NCBI GenBank assembly: GCA_000727475.1
Contig: KL647290.1
Span: 1,858,910-1,922,909 of the forward strand
From: Sarcocystis neurona
Lineage: Eukaryota > Apicomplexa > Conoidasida > Eucoccidiorida > Sarcocystidae
Length of the DNA: 64,000 nt
Reading direction: 5' to 3'
Each line of letters starts with the position of its first letter. Positions within the stretch are counted from its first letter, which is position 1. The notes below the pieces were generated by a model. It was not told the origin of the DNA. It did not search any database and was given only the letters and a program-made list of their open reading frames with translations. Shown one piece after another: positions 12,434-25,321 of the stretch. The translations under genes were made by a program, and so were the position numbers.

Positions 12434-14855
12434 ATGCCGCTGAAAGGACGCGACGACGTCGCTCACCTTGTGAGATTATGGTCTTCTACAGGTGCGAACT
12501 GTCACGTGGTGGAGCTGCGCAGCGCTGCAGACAACAAACAACTGCCCTCTTTTTACGGCCGCCACGCTTTATCTACCACATGGGAGTTCCTCACACATCG
12601 CTTCGTCTCCTATGGATAAGAAAACGACTGGTGCCAACGCACGAACCACATACGTTAGTATGCAGAAACGCGGGAGAGCTCCTGCCATGGTCCTACTCGT
12701 GGCTGTAGAACAGAAATCGACGCCACCAGTCTGCTTGGCGGCAACATCTGCGCTTCCACTTCTCGATGCATATGCACTGCTTGCGCCGGATTTCAGAGGG
12801 GCGAGATAAGACGACCAAATGCGTCCAGTACGGCTCTAGGGCTTTGGCGTGGCTCCTTCAAAGAAAGAACGAGAAAATGGCCGTCAAGTTGATGGCACTG
12901 TGCAGTAAGGGTAGCCTCTTCCTGCGCACATTCAGTTTTATTCTGTTCGGATTGGGGAATTGCGGTGGAATCCCGCGGGTCTTCAATAAAAATCAGAGGG
13001 GCATGGCACTGCAATAAGTATTCTCATTGAACACTGCGCGACATTTCGAATACCTCATGCATAGGAGTACGTACTAGCAGATCCGACGAACACCATCTGT
13101 CACACTTACGTGTGCCTGTCGCTTGTTCCCAAAGCTCAAGTCGCGGACAGCCGGAAAATCTTCCGACTTGGTAAATTCTTGAATGAGTACCTCCAACTGC
13201 GGCATCTGTACGGCGATCTGCTGGAGGGCGTCTGTAAACCTTCCTCAACGTCCGTTAACGGACGAGGGCGCATTCAGGTGCGAGGGTGGTCTTGAAATGT
13301 ATGACCGAGCTAATGCGCGCATTGACACACACACATTAACAGTAGTATCGACAGAAATGCCAAACACTAAAGTGCGATTAATAATAGAAATCTCCGTTGC
13401 AAAGCAATCTTCGGTAAATTCACCATCACGCCAATTTCTCCAAGTAAGATCTTGTTTCTCCGTATTTAGCGAAGGCAAGCCTGTACAGGGCCGCCGCTAT
13501 TGGGGCAGCACCATGCTTCACGTTGCGAACTTGGTCTACAGTGCCACCGTTCGACTGTACTGTCGGAAACAGCTGTTGCAGATTGCGAGCCGGTCCGCAT
13601 ACTTCTGGTACTGGGTCTTCGACAATTTGCTCATTCTCTCAAAAGTAAAAATATTCCGCCTTGACACCAAGAAGTTGGCGAGGATCTGCGGCTACTTCTG
13701 GTGAGGGCTGTGTGCTTCCCCTCGAGAGGGGCAGTTTTCCAAGGTGCAGCGCACTTTCAGCTGAACAGGCCGACTTCGTGGTGGGATGCCCGTGTAGCCT
13801 TCTGTCCATCGGAGGCTGTTCTCGTGTTGGTTTTGTGGCACTCAAGCGAGCCTGTATTATGTTGAGCCCTGCCTCTTCTTGTTAAGGGCTCTGTTCCTGC
13901 TAACCGTGACGAATGCCTCACCATCGCTTCCGTACTTCTTTGAATGCACCCAGCTGGTCCGCACTGCGTACTAATCTTTGAGCGTCCCGTCCGAATGTGC
14001 GCCCTTCCGTTTGTGCCGCTGTTGCTGGTTCGTCCCGCTGGTGCTGCAACTGCTGCTGCTGCTCTGGGATTGTCATTTTAGGTTGGTGGGCTTGGCCGCC
14101 TCTCTAGCAATCGAAGTAAACAAATACTGGAATCGTCGACGCAAGTACACTCGTGACTCAGGCCTACTAAGTCAAGCAGAGGAAACAACAGGGAAAGACG
14201 TTCCAGTGAATGTCAATGGCACTCCTACCAAAGTAGTCACCAACGGGCTCCGGCATATTCGAGACGAGCAACGGCAGAATGCTTTCAACATCGTCAAGAT
14301 AGTGTGTAAGCAAAAAACTAGGACGCTGCGAATGCGGCACTCTCTGAGACGGGTCGCACTGTATAGTCGCCGCCAGTCAGTGCAACCACCCAGAAGGGCA
14401 CTAAGGTGTGAATGCGTGTACGATTTTTGTCGAACAGGTGGTGCATCGGATCTTTGTGCTAGAATTCTTCCAGTGTAGCACGTCGGTGCTTGAAGGACCA
14501 TTTTACGAGAATCCTACCTAGCACAGCGTGCTCAAAAAGACAGTTCATAAACTTTTCCGGACAGAATCCTAGCCTTCGCGCGCACAGTCGATTCCACGCA
14601 TTGTATCTCTGTGTTAAAGGCTGCTGTTACTCTTGACGCTTTCAACAAAGCGTCTCTGCATGCTTTTTGTTTGACTGACATTGTGTGTTGTTGCTTGTCT
14701 CCCTCGTGTTACTACCATCAACAGCGGATATGCTGGTGGCAGCCAATTTAGCAACAATCCCCCAGAAGCTTTCCGGGCGGTCGCTTGGAGATGGCATCGT
14801 TGGAATAGCAGGATTTGTCAGTGGTGCGATCAGCTGCTACCAGCTGTACGACTAA
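12434..14855 (+). CDS. PEX11: Peroxisomal biogenesis factor 11 (PEX11 family)
   Basis: Membrane-elongation factor of peroxisomes, 289 residues in this model. Exons: 12434-12491, 12797-12904, 13141-13277, 13489-13700, 14082-14305, 14725-14855. Family signatures in order: the N-terminal SSTEGRDKTTKCVQYGSR followed by LAWLLQ; SRKIFRLGKFLNEY; the membrane-proximal block FWYWVFDNLLILSKVK; the basic linker; FNIVKIVSDMLVAANL; and the C-terminal GIVGIAGFVSGAISCYQLYD. Phases agree throughout. The exon 3/4 junction is the least certain, because a better polypyrimidine tract precedes the AG at 13469 but needs a different donor phase. Typical PEX11 proteins are 230-260 residues. The gene is convergent with CCT2. 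Coccidia are reported to keep peroxin genes that haemosporidians lost. Confidence 0.88.
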
Positions 14856-15866
14856 AAGGGCACGCGTGTTCTTCGGGAACATTAAGGGTCACACCACATT
14901 TGAAAATCGTTGACTCTGACTTGCGTGACGCGGGAAATGGGGTCTGCTTTTCCGTAAGCTGTTGGCCAGGCGTTCGACAGTGGAAGTCAGTCACACACTG
15001 TGCAGGTCATGAGTCCTAACTTTGGGCAGGTCATAACGACGGTTCCTGCCTTGCCACACATGCCTATTCTGTGTTCCTTTGCATTCATTGAGCAACGCGC
15101 AGCCTCGTTTATTTTAACTGGTATGACAAAAATTCATGTGCACATGTAAAAGAAGGGATGTAGCTCACACTCGGCGGCTGTCAAGGCAGCGCGACCATGC
15201 ACATAAGAATAACGGTGATCCGGCTGCGGACAGCGCTACGAAGTATACACGCGTGACTGGGAGTTACAGGCGGCTGGGCAAGTCCGCTTGCTCTCTCCAC
15301 TGGGAAGTCGTCAATCACTTCCAGAGCCGGGCCAGTTCAATTCAGGCACTTTCACACGCATCGTTATTTCTAACAGAGGTAGTGCAAAACTGGCATGAAG
15401 AATCTCACACATTATCCCCTGCCATCTTCGAGCCCACAGTCAACAACTACGAACCACAAACCCACACTGTGATTGATCCGCCGTGAATTCCACACACGAT
15501 AGTAAACGGAGGCATTTGTTCCCTCGGGGGTGGTACACTTCTTGCCAGCGACTGGGCTGTTTTGAAACTGTAATCCACCTCGCGACCCTTTAAGGCCATA
15601 GAGCCTCCATTAACGTCCCGGCACTATCCTTGCCATTGTCACTACATACCGGAACGCTCTCGCGGTGCGCACCGGATAATGTCATCAACGCGGACGATCT
15701 GAACCACCACAGAGACAGCACCAGAGGACCAGTTGCATTCCTCAACGTCACCCTAAGGAACACGTCCATATAATTCAAAGTTTGGTAAAGTTTACGCCTG
15801 TTCACGGCGCCATTTGTTCACGGCCTTGAAGACGCTGTACAATCCACAATTGTACTGTTTCCACAC
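14856..15866. other. Convergent 3' flanks of PEX11 and CCT2
   Basis: Two genes end toward each other here. I found no exon-like frame supported by splice sites, and expect 3' UTRs and polyadenylation sites of both genes. Confidence 0.4.
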
Positions 15867-18800
15867 CTACACTATGTCGTCTTCCAAACTTTTCGTGGAA
15901 GGGTCACCCAACTGGGTAAGTGCCCTTACCATTTCAGCAGCTTCGGCGGCAAAACATATCTGGCTAAGCTTGCTTTTATAGGCTTCCAGAACGCCTTTTG
16001 CACGCATATCTGCGACGCATCCCGCTTCAACGTCTATTCCCATCGAACTTTCACCACGCAGGTGTAAGACACGGAGTTGAGATACAATTTCTGCGCTGTC
16101 CAATCCTGAATTGACCCGAAACGAAAAGCACGATCAACTCACACGAACGCAGATGACACAGGGCTTCGGCGCCATCCAACTGTTCACTAACACAAGTGAG
16201 TGGTATGTTCTTTGACAATCCAGTACGTCACCGCTCATCACGGAATGGTGCGGAGCATCTGTATATTGAAGCGCAACTGCGTGACCAACGACTTCTTCTC
16301 ACCCTAGCAACGTATGATGCGATTCTTGCGTACCATGACCCACGCGTTGTTCGCCTAGTGACCCCGTTGAATATAAGTTGCCTACCTCCATTCTCCAAAA
16401 TGATTGTCGGTATTTGCCGCAAGGCCTTGGCAAACGCTTCCACCGCTAAGCTCTGTAGCCGCTCAACCACCCAGAAGAAATACAAGCTCGTCAAAAGTGC
16501 GTGGATGCGCTGTCGGATGAAACTTACACGGGAGTAAGCACATCGTTTCCTTTGGCAATTGTCAGTGGGCATTATTACTTAGGACGCCAGCGCTCTCATG
16601 CCTTCTTTCAGCAAATGACGATTTCAGTCGCATACACGTATTTCTGTAGCGCTCCTTGTTTCTTCGCTGTAATATTGACATGCTCTCCAACGTGTGCACT
16701 GCCAAATACACTCACAACTTTCCCTGCCTCTAAACGGGCAGCTTCCTCCACAGCTGATGCCATCGCCATCTCCGCCGCCCCTCCGCCACAAACGACAAGA
16801 GGATCCGGCTTCAAAGGATGCCTTGCGACCTCTTTTGGAGAAGTGAGGCCTTTACACTTGTCTGAACCAACAGCGACATTACTACATCTTTGCTTTTCGG
16901 CCTTCTGCTCCAGTACGAGCTGAGAAAGGATAGCCAACGCATCGTGAAGGGATCGCTCCGCCTCTTCCAAGCCGTGTTCACTACCTCCACGCAAAACGAT
17001 GGTACACGCTTCCCCTGCGCATGCACCCCGCAGAAGCCGACACAAAAGAAAACCACGTCTAGATGTGCACGTGGAAAAGTATCGATGCGTCCATCGGCCA
17101 CGTTAAGGACCTGCGTTATTTTAACACTTCTGTAGAACATGTCTCGTGAAGTCGGTCACGAGACCGACTTCATCATACCTCGTTTGCAGCCAGAAAAGCG
17201 AATGACCTTATCTTCTCCGATGAGAATTTCTTCCACTTTCTTGCAGTACCCGAGTTTACTCTGCACAATCATACGCGTGCACCCACGAGTACTTATCATC
17301 CGTGCGCAGCAGGCGTACTTTAGCGCGTGCACCATTTCAGTTCTCAAACCAGAATGTGCAACGGGTCCTTTCAAGCTCACACTTTCCCTTCCCCTCGTCG
17401 GGAATAACAATGTTCCGTTGCTCCTCCGTCACTCAAAGCTCGGCACCACGATCCTCTGCTTCCTGCCTCGCTAGTTCAGGAGGACTGATATACTCTGTGT
17501 TGTGTTCCGCGTGCTGGGGGCCGACTTGATGAACTCTCCCTTGCATATAATACGGAAATCACCACTAAAACGAAACAAACGTGCGCGAGCCTCAACCCAA
17601 ATTTTTGTTGACAGATGGGACACCTACACAGAATCGTCACTGCACGTAATGACTCACCGGCTCGGGGGCGTCGAAAGTGGACAGAATTTCTGCGCCCAGA
17701 ACAGCCGCAAGACGCTCCATGCCGTCGAAATCTGCGTGTTCGATCGCTACTATACCATGGTCTTGAAAAATTTGTTCGGGATAATTATATATGAGTTGTC
17801 TGTTTATAAAGACGTTGCACCCGTACGCGGCAATCTTCTCCACCTGCACAAAAGAAAAAATCACTTTTATTACCGACCCGATCCAACCACATGCCCAAGT
17901 AGTCTCCTGCGGCTATTGAGACCGCAGTGCAATAAATAGTGCTCACGCACAGCACGGGTGTCAGCCGTCGGTAATTGTGCATTCCTTATTCCGCCACACG
18001 CAGCACATTGCGAGCGCAACCGTGGGTCTGCTTACGGGGAAACATGGAGTGCATTGTTACGAAGAAGATTTCGGATCTGTCTTTTCTTTCTGACTTCATT
18101 CTCACAGCTACCAACCACGCAGACGTGTCAATGACCACTCGAGTCGCGAAAAAAGCTTGCCTTCTTTTTCATTTTCTCCTTTTCCGCCAGTTCAAGAGCC
18201 TGCACGGCTTCGAAGGAGTCTACAGAGACGCGGGCTCCATAAATTTTAATTTTGTCTGTGTCCATGGGAGTGTTTGCCACCATTACTTTGCAGTTTTCAA
18301 TGCATTTCTCCTGGCAGTTACCTGACCACAACGCAGGGGAAACGAGCAAAGTGGAATAGTCGCATTGGGAACCAGACTGTACTAAACACTTCACCAATAG
18401 CTCTACCTCTGTCACGTCGTCCTTCGAGACATTCCTTAACTTCTGCGCGTGCGTGCGCATACTACCGAACACACTCGTCAAGCTAGGCAAAGCCACGACA
18501 GCGCCGATTGCACACCTCGTCAGAACAGCAACTTTAGGAACAAAAGAAAACCTACCGATGCGCTTTTCCAATATAAATCCTTCGTCGAGAAAAGAATCTC
18601 GCAGGCAGCCACCAGGCTTCCTGATAATGTGAACTAGATCAAGAGAGGATGCATTTTCTTTTAAACGGAGGATGGCGTCAACCGCTATTTTTGCGAAGTG
18701 GTCCTAAACGCATTTGAACAGCATTCAATTTTCCTTTACGCGAATATGCCAGTGGGCACGTAGACGCACGTGTACGAGTGCGTCGCATTTACCTTGTGAA

Positions 18801-21131
18801 TTTACCACAGTTGAAATACTCTGCTACCGCCGCACAACTAATTCGAGCAACGCAGCCAATGTGACCGCTCACTTCTGCACAGGGACGCCTTGCTACAAAG
18901 TTTGGAAGAGTGCGGACAGTATTGGGTTTTCGTGGAAACGCTACGTATTGTTGTTCTGTGTCACTGAAATCAACATGCCTTCCAGGGACACGTGAGTCAC
19001 GAAGCGCTCAAAGATCGGAACAAAGCACAACATGCATACCTTATCGTGTGTAAGAAGCTTCGAGGAGAGAGTCGTTCTTGCGACGTTGGTCAAGTATTCA
19101 CGAAGGTGTTCTTTCTCGCACCCGAACGAAATATGTTCCAGTCTCTCTCGGGCAGCTGTCAAAGCCTTGCGATATCCTTGGGTGATGATCTGACGAGGAC
19201 CGGACGTAGACACAATATACGGTATTCTCATGCAGTGATCTGGCACAACGGAGATGACACGAGAGAAGTACGCGCAGCTGCGTCTGGATAAAATATTTTT
19301 TGAGAATGATCAAGACGAATATGCAGCAAATTCGTGGCAAACGGCCTCGTAAGATGGAGTAGAGACCTGACTTAAGATGTTCCACATTCAGAGAAGAGCA
19401 GATAGACACGAACAAATGAAACACACGCGATCCACACTGTCTGCTTATACTTCCGGGATAGTGCGACCGCAGCATCCGCTTCAGTCCACCCCCGGAAGGA
19501 CTACTTTGTGCGTGGTGCTGCATTCCAATAAGGAATCTAATCATCAGAACGATCAGGCTTCTCGGTTTCTATGAAAAAGGAGAGACGCTGGCAAAAAAAG
19601 CACAGGGCAGAAAGTGCGTGTGGAACCTACCCTCTTTTGGACAGCAGTGCAACCAGGCCCTCACCTGAGGATGTATGTTCTGATTCACCAAAATTTCGGC
19701 TTGTTTAAGAAGCTCCGCTGCCAGTACGACTACTCCAGTTGTACCATCGCCGCACACAGTATCCTGTTGCAGTGCCACATCTGAAATAAATAGACAAAAA
19801 GCAATGCATCGACCGTGTGTTGCGCTCGTTCCGAGGCAGCAGCATACTTATTATTCGCCTCTTACTCAGTTCGGGGAGCACAGCGCGGGGGTCTCTGCAG
19901 TAGCAAACCAACGTGTTGACCACTTGCAGTCTCTGTGTCGGAAGTATCGTCTACTCGAATATCGGCGGCACCGGGGCGACAGCGACGTGTCGTACACGTG
20001 CAGTCCCTGTCGGAGGTATTATGCACTAGGCCGTTGGTACCGCAACGACGACAGCGGGTGGCATTAGCGTCCTCACGCAGCACGAAGGCATCAATTGCAA
20101 GGACACACTCTCTGCAAGCCGCTGCTGAATGATGAAAGCTCAAGTCAGAATTACAGGTTAGCTTCAGCTTTCCCACGCGCAGGCCACTTGAAGTGGAATA
20201 TACATTATCAAAGAAGTGGACCGCTTCTGCCGAGGATTACGAGACATTCTCACAGACAATTTCCTCTATTTAGTTCACCTGTAGAACGAACGTTACCTGC
20301 CAGAATTTTCGCTGCGGGATTATCAAGCCAGACGCTCTTCAGAATCGTTGCACCATCGTTCGTAATGATAGTTTTCCCGTGGCGTCCCCCATCTCCTGCG
20401 CCTAACTGCATAGGCGCTAGAATCTTGTCGAGTCCTTTGGGCCCCAATGTGCTTTTTACCAGGTCTCCGACTGCAATGGCACCTACGAAGTATTGCTGAG
20501 AACGCGTCACATCCCTCGGGCCACACACACAATTAGCAACTCTTTCCCAGCAGGTAGTATGCCAATCGTGCAAGCTCGTCACATCCCCCGCGTCACACAC
20601 AAAATTAGCAACTCTTCCCCAGCAGGTAGTACGCCAATCGTGCAAGCTCGTTCACACACCGTCAGACGGTCACACACCGCAGGCGTCTGCGGCTGACGGT
20701 GCCGGGTGCGCGGAGACTTGCGTTGCCCTGCCGTTCATGCACACACCGTCAGTCGGTCGGGGCTACTTCATGCGCAGACGCAGCGAGGAACACGAAGAGG
20801 CAACACAGTAACCGAACTGTCGGCAGATATCGGGAAAGTAGGTCGGCTCTGGACAGCGCAGATGCCTTCTGCGCCCCGAAAACACTATACTTCCGCCAGG
20901 CATCCTCCCTAGTCAGACACTCAGGCGGGGAATGCCCATGTAAAAGTCAAAACGAAGGCAAGCTGCGCTTGAAAACCTCTTCTGGTCGTCAAGATTAAAG
21001 TCGGCAACCGCCAAACCGCCCACCAGGTCTCAAAATTCCCTTACCAGGCGCGCAGTTTCGCCCTTGTCCTGTTGGGCTCCCTTCTGAAAGACGTCCGGCA
21101 CTGTTCCTTCTTGAAGCTTCTGCAGGCGCAT
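15867..21131 (-). CDS. CCT2: T-complex protein 1 subunit beta (CCT2)
   Basis: One of eight subunits of the cytosolic TRiC/CCT chaperonin, which folds actin and tubulin using ATP. Exons, 5' to 3': 21131-21045, 20495-20297, 19780-19665, 19189-19040, 18703-18556, 18321-18161, 17843-17658, 17260-17179, 17014-16716, 16452-16386, 16105-15867, giving 577 residues. Recognised blocks include [31 protein letters not shown], the ATP-site CGDGTT near 105-110, [60 protein letters not shown] and SAEIVSQLR. The beta subunit is chosen over paralogues because its block order matches human CCT2 along the whole length. Human CCT2 is 535 residues; most extra length is an insertion in exon 9 before [10 protein letters not shown]. 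The intron after 18161 starts with GC. Confidence 0.96.
20506..20648. repeat. Two-copy 72-bp tandem duplication in CCT2 intron 1
   Basis: GTCACATCCC...ACAMAATTAGCAACTCTT...CAAGCTC occurs at about 20506-20577 and again at 20578-20648 with a 72-bp period and few differences. It lies inside the first CCT2 intron, close to the 3' splice site of exon 2. Confidence 0.9.
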
Positions 21132-24100
21132 AAATCGAGCGTACCTACCATGCTGGCATGAGGAAATCAAGGAAAACGTCCAGTTGAGGATATACCAACA
21201 TAGAAGTGTGTGCTAATGGGATACATGCCTTATGCACCGCATGTGCGTTACTCACCCCCCTTAGCAAATACGTCACATGGACACACTACACGTGAGACGG
21301 CCCGCTGTACGTGAAAGCGTATCCGTGTGTATCAGTGTAGTATAGAATGGTGTAGCATCCACAAACACACGTCCATCGCGTCCGCTAGCACCAGTCTGTG
21401 CACCCACTGATTGAAGCCTGGTCGATTCCTGCTCTATACGTTGTCCACACCTGCTTAGCCTCTCCTCGATGCATCCCAAATCTGTTCATGATCACCAGCA
21501 TTACGAAGAGGAAACTCTGCGACTAAGGATGACAAGGATGGAACGTGCGTGTCGAGCTTTGCCTGCCCTTTCACGCTACGCTGCTTTCGTCTCCTAGGGT
21601 CCTGCGTTCGAGTGTGTACGACATTTTACACGCGACAGGCGGGGCACACTGAGAAATGGACGACACCCGGAAACCCAACGCGGCAGAGATGCACGCAGAT
21701 CTCACGCGTATTCTACACGCACGAACACAACCGACCAGTGAAAAACGTATAAAAAACAGAATCTTCCGGCGTCTTCAGGGAAACTCAAGAGGCAAGCTGC
21801 CGGGGGCGTCCAAGCACACCAAAGAGCGTTGGGGGGGAAAAAAAACCCGCGAAGCCAGCATTAGATCGGGCAAAAGCCACACGATTGCCACCCTCAACAT
21901 TCTCAAATTTCCGTATCATCACTGAGTTCCGTTAAAATAATAAGTACTCAAGTAGGCTGGTGTTTTTTCTCAGTCACACGTCTACACGTGAGTAACCGGT
22001 TAACTGTGAAGCGTCCGCACTGGAAGGTAGATTACTAGTATATATTCACATGTACACGCAGAATACAGATCAACCGGTTGAAAAGAAGACAGACGGTTCA
22101 CGAGTAGTGGTAAAGAATTACAGTGAATGCAACCAAAAGTCCGTCGTCAGACAGAAGAATATCTATATCGCACAGAACGACTGCCACACAGTTCGTGCAC
22201 GCTTGCAGTCACCTTTGTTTATGCTCATGCAGAACAGTTCTCGTGCCGTACACGCACGTACACACACGTTACAGTGCGTGTGTGCGTATGCGCGTGAGTG
22301 CCCACGTGTGACGGTAATCGCCTGCGCTGTTTCCTTGTATCCCAGGAAAAATGTTCTGCGTTAGTTCGTAGTTACTCAGGGCACACTAGTACTGGTACTG
22401 CCACGCTAGTGAAGGCCGCCTACCATTTTCGCTATGGGGAAGCACTCAGATGAATTATAGATATTGTGTCCCAGCAACAGAAACTCGATTCGAGCAGATC
22501 ACTTGTTTCTCAGAGCCGCGTAGCATCTGTTGGTGCAGGCTACATGAACCTCTTCACCATCTTGCTGCTGGGTAGACAATTTTGTGCATGTCACTCCTCA
22601 GCATCAGTGGTCATCGAAAGTGGAATGTCGTAGGGGCGGTCCACAGCGGGACAGATAGCGCCGAGCTTCTCTCGCTCCTCCAGTCGCGACGTAGGTATAC
22701 ATGGGCTACGTCGGTCAGGCGAGGGGTGCGATGCACCACTGCTGGGAGGTCCCGGAGTCTACGAGGATGTTCTACCGGGGAGGAGGGAGTAACAGCTGTG
22801 GACGAAATGTTTCACAGATTCGTTAACGTGAAGCCTAAAGGACACTGCAGGACGTGGACGCATAGTGCACATGAACACACGCTCGGGCCGACAAAGCGCT
22901 GCTCATATAACGGTAACAGCCGGCCGCCGCGTAGAATGGTTATACGGACGCCAGCGTGAGAAGTCGAATTCGGGTAATACTGAACTGCATGCTCTCTTAA
23001 CGAAGGCTCAATAAAGTCATCCGGTAAATTCTGCACGTCTTGCCCCACTTACTACGCATTCGTGCGGCGATGCACAAGGGGACAGCGCACTACCAAGACA
23101 CGGGAGAAAACAGTACGTAGCTGGCCGGCGCTACTTTCGTTCAGTCGGGAGTTCGCTACCCCTCGAGACGAATAAAATTTCGATATATTGTAGAAGAAAA
23201 AATTGAGAACAGCATCCCGCAACAAACCAGAGAGAGTTGTCGGGGGGGGAAGCGTAGTGCTGCCAACAGGATCGGCAATCCACTCTCTACCGCCAGCCTG
23301 CAGCTGCGCCTCCGCCGTGCGGCAGAACTGCTACATGCATGCGTGTGTGAGTTTTTCGGAGAAAGCTACGCAGCGGACCAAAAAATTTTCACTGCGCTCG
23401 CTGTCGAGCCCCGTGTACGCATGAAGGCGGACGCGGACGCTTACGTGTTGTTTACAGGAATGGGGCAGGCGGCGCGCCAGCAGGTTGCGGTTGACCATCG
23501 CACTGTAGACAGCGGATAGAGTTCGTTAGAGCTACGCCGAGTTAATGTGCGATGGTGTGGTGCCGCTGATCTCCCGTCGGAACTCCACGGCGTCTAATCT
23601 TAAGGTAGTCTGTCGACTTCGCTGGGAAAAGCATGTGGGACTGCGGCCGCCAAGGCCGACACTGTGTAGTCTCCGTGCCGTTCATTGTCCACTGCCACAA
23701 TTGTATGAAGGCATAGGCGCACACGGACAAGAAGGAAAAGTTCAACCAGTCTCCTTCCCGCCGACGCACTGTGAGTTCGATGTAACGGTTAAGTCACAAC
23801 AAACAACACTGTGCACAGCACATCTTCTGGACGGCTTTGAGTCGCCATCTCGATCCTGTAGGCAAAGTGTTCCACAGTCTGCACCCATAATGCTCTACCG
23901 GTAGCAAGGGGTTGGTACGCAGATCACTGCCTGCACTCGAACACCGGCGTATCACATTCTTCCAAGTTGCGTGTTAGAAAAGTCGGTTAACTGTGGGTAA
24001 ACTGCTATGAGGGGCAGAATAACTCCGAGTCGCCCGGCGGTCCATTTCAGCACGCACACTTCTGCACGCGCACGTAAGCACATACGAACAAGAATTCACA

Positions 24101-25321
24101 TCATCGGCCGGCTCAACAGTCCAATTACCAGGTAGATGCTGCGCAGTAATTGGGGTGATTTGGAAAGAGGGGTGCGCGACGCAAAGGCTCAATTACAAGT
24201 TACGTGGCGACAGTCACGTAAACGCCCGTCCCTGCCACACATCATGTATGTGTGAAGGCGTACGCCTGTACGGTGGTGGACACAGTCATATAAGTGTGTG
24301 GACGCGTCTGTGCGTTGTACACTAAGTAGAGCTCACCGTGTGGACACACCAGGGCACCAGGGCTTTTTGCCATGACGCTTCTATCGAGTATGCGGCAGGC
24401 TACACGACTAGTGGGAAGCAGCAGAGACAGCGAGGTTTTCTTAAGGCTGCTAGTGAATCGTGCAGCACGCAAGGAGGTACTAGTTCTCATTTACAGCTTC
24501 CGTAATGGTAGGGAGTTGGGCGACGACAGTATAGATCTCGAATTAGTACGGCGTGCCGCGGAACTACCTGCACGCACAAATACCATGCTTGTAACCTCCA
24601 TGCGTCCACCGACGTTGTCGAACCTGTGAGAAAACTTCATGAAATATCATGCTTCTATGATGTGTGTAGTCGTTCGGCACGCTGTACCGGGCCTGCACGT
24701 ACAGGTTTTCTCTTCCTCATTACAACGTGTCCTACAGGAAACGCCCTCGCGTTCCTCCTCATACAGCCGCCCCCAAAGAACGCTTCCTAGCTGCTTCGAG
24801 CGTCCCACTCAGGTACATTGAGCATTACTTTCGCCCAAAAGAATATCTTTGTCCCACACCTCTTGCAGCAATGAGCAAAACGTCGTTCTATCTCGTCAGG
24901 GAGCACTGCGGAGCGACAGCTGTTGAATCCATCTGAAATAAAATCCGCGTGAAAAACCATATTTACGGCGTGCTTCAGAGAACGTGATGTTCTAGCAGCG
25001 TGGAGACCTCCCGGCTGCGTGGCTCTGAGTGGTCTGTACCCGATCGCTAACCGCAGGGTAGTGTACCTGCTTACTGTGAGTGTACTCGGACACCATTTTA
25101 CGCTTGCGTTGAAAAGTCAGTCAAAAGCTTCAAAATTATTGCTGCACAAGCCGCTGACAACAACCACACCAAGTTTTACCAGACACTTCCTGGACTGTTG
25201 TCTTACAGCTCGCACTGACACACTGAGCGTACGCATCGGAAAGACTGAAAAGTGCGGATACCTGCCGTCAGTTCTGTTCTTTTTTTGCTCTGCATGGTTG
25301 ATTTTTCTTTCCCGTCTGACG
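21132..25321. other. Divergent intergenic region, CCT2 to dapB
   Basis: About 4.2 kb separates two divergently transcribed genes. Open frames of up to 125 codons (for example 22582-22959, plus) show no family motif and no consistent exon chain. A CA/GT-rich patch is near 22250-22320. The last 300 bp before dapB stay open in the dapB frame without an ATG; see the dapB entry. Confidence 0.35.

Noticed and set aside
13978..14478. Continuous 166-codon frame read as a single protein
   Set aside because: Its first part (Leu/Cys-rich) is intron sequence upstream of the acceptor at 14081, and its last part lies beyond the donor at 14306. Only the middle is PEX11 exon 5.
20250..20645. CCT2 first exon read straight through from 20645 (repeat-encoded N terminus)
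   Set aside because: The upstream part is the 72-bp intronic duplication. A true first exon at 21131-21045 with the conserved GETARL block joins in phase.
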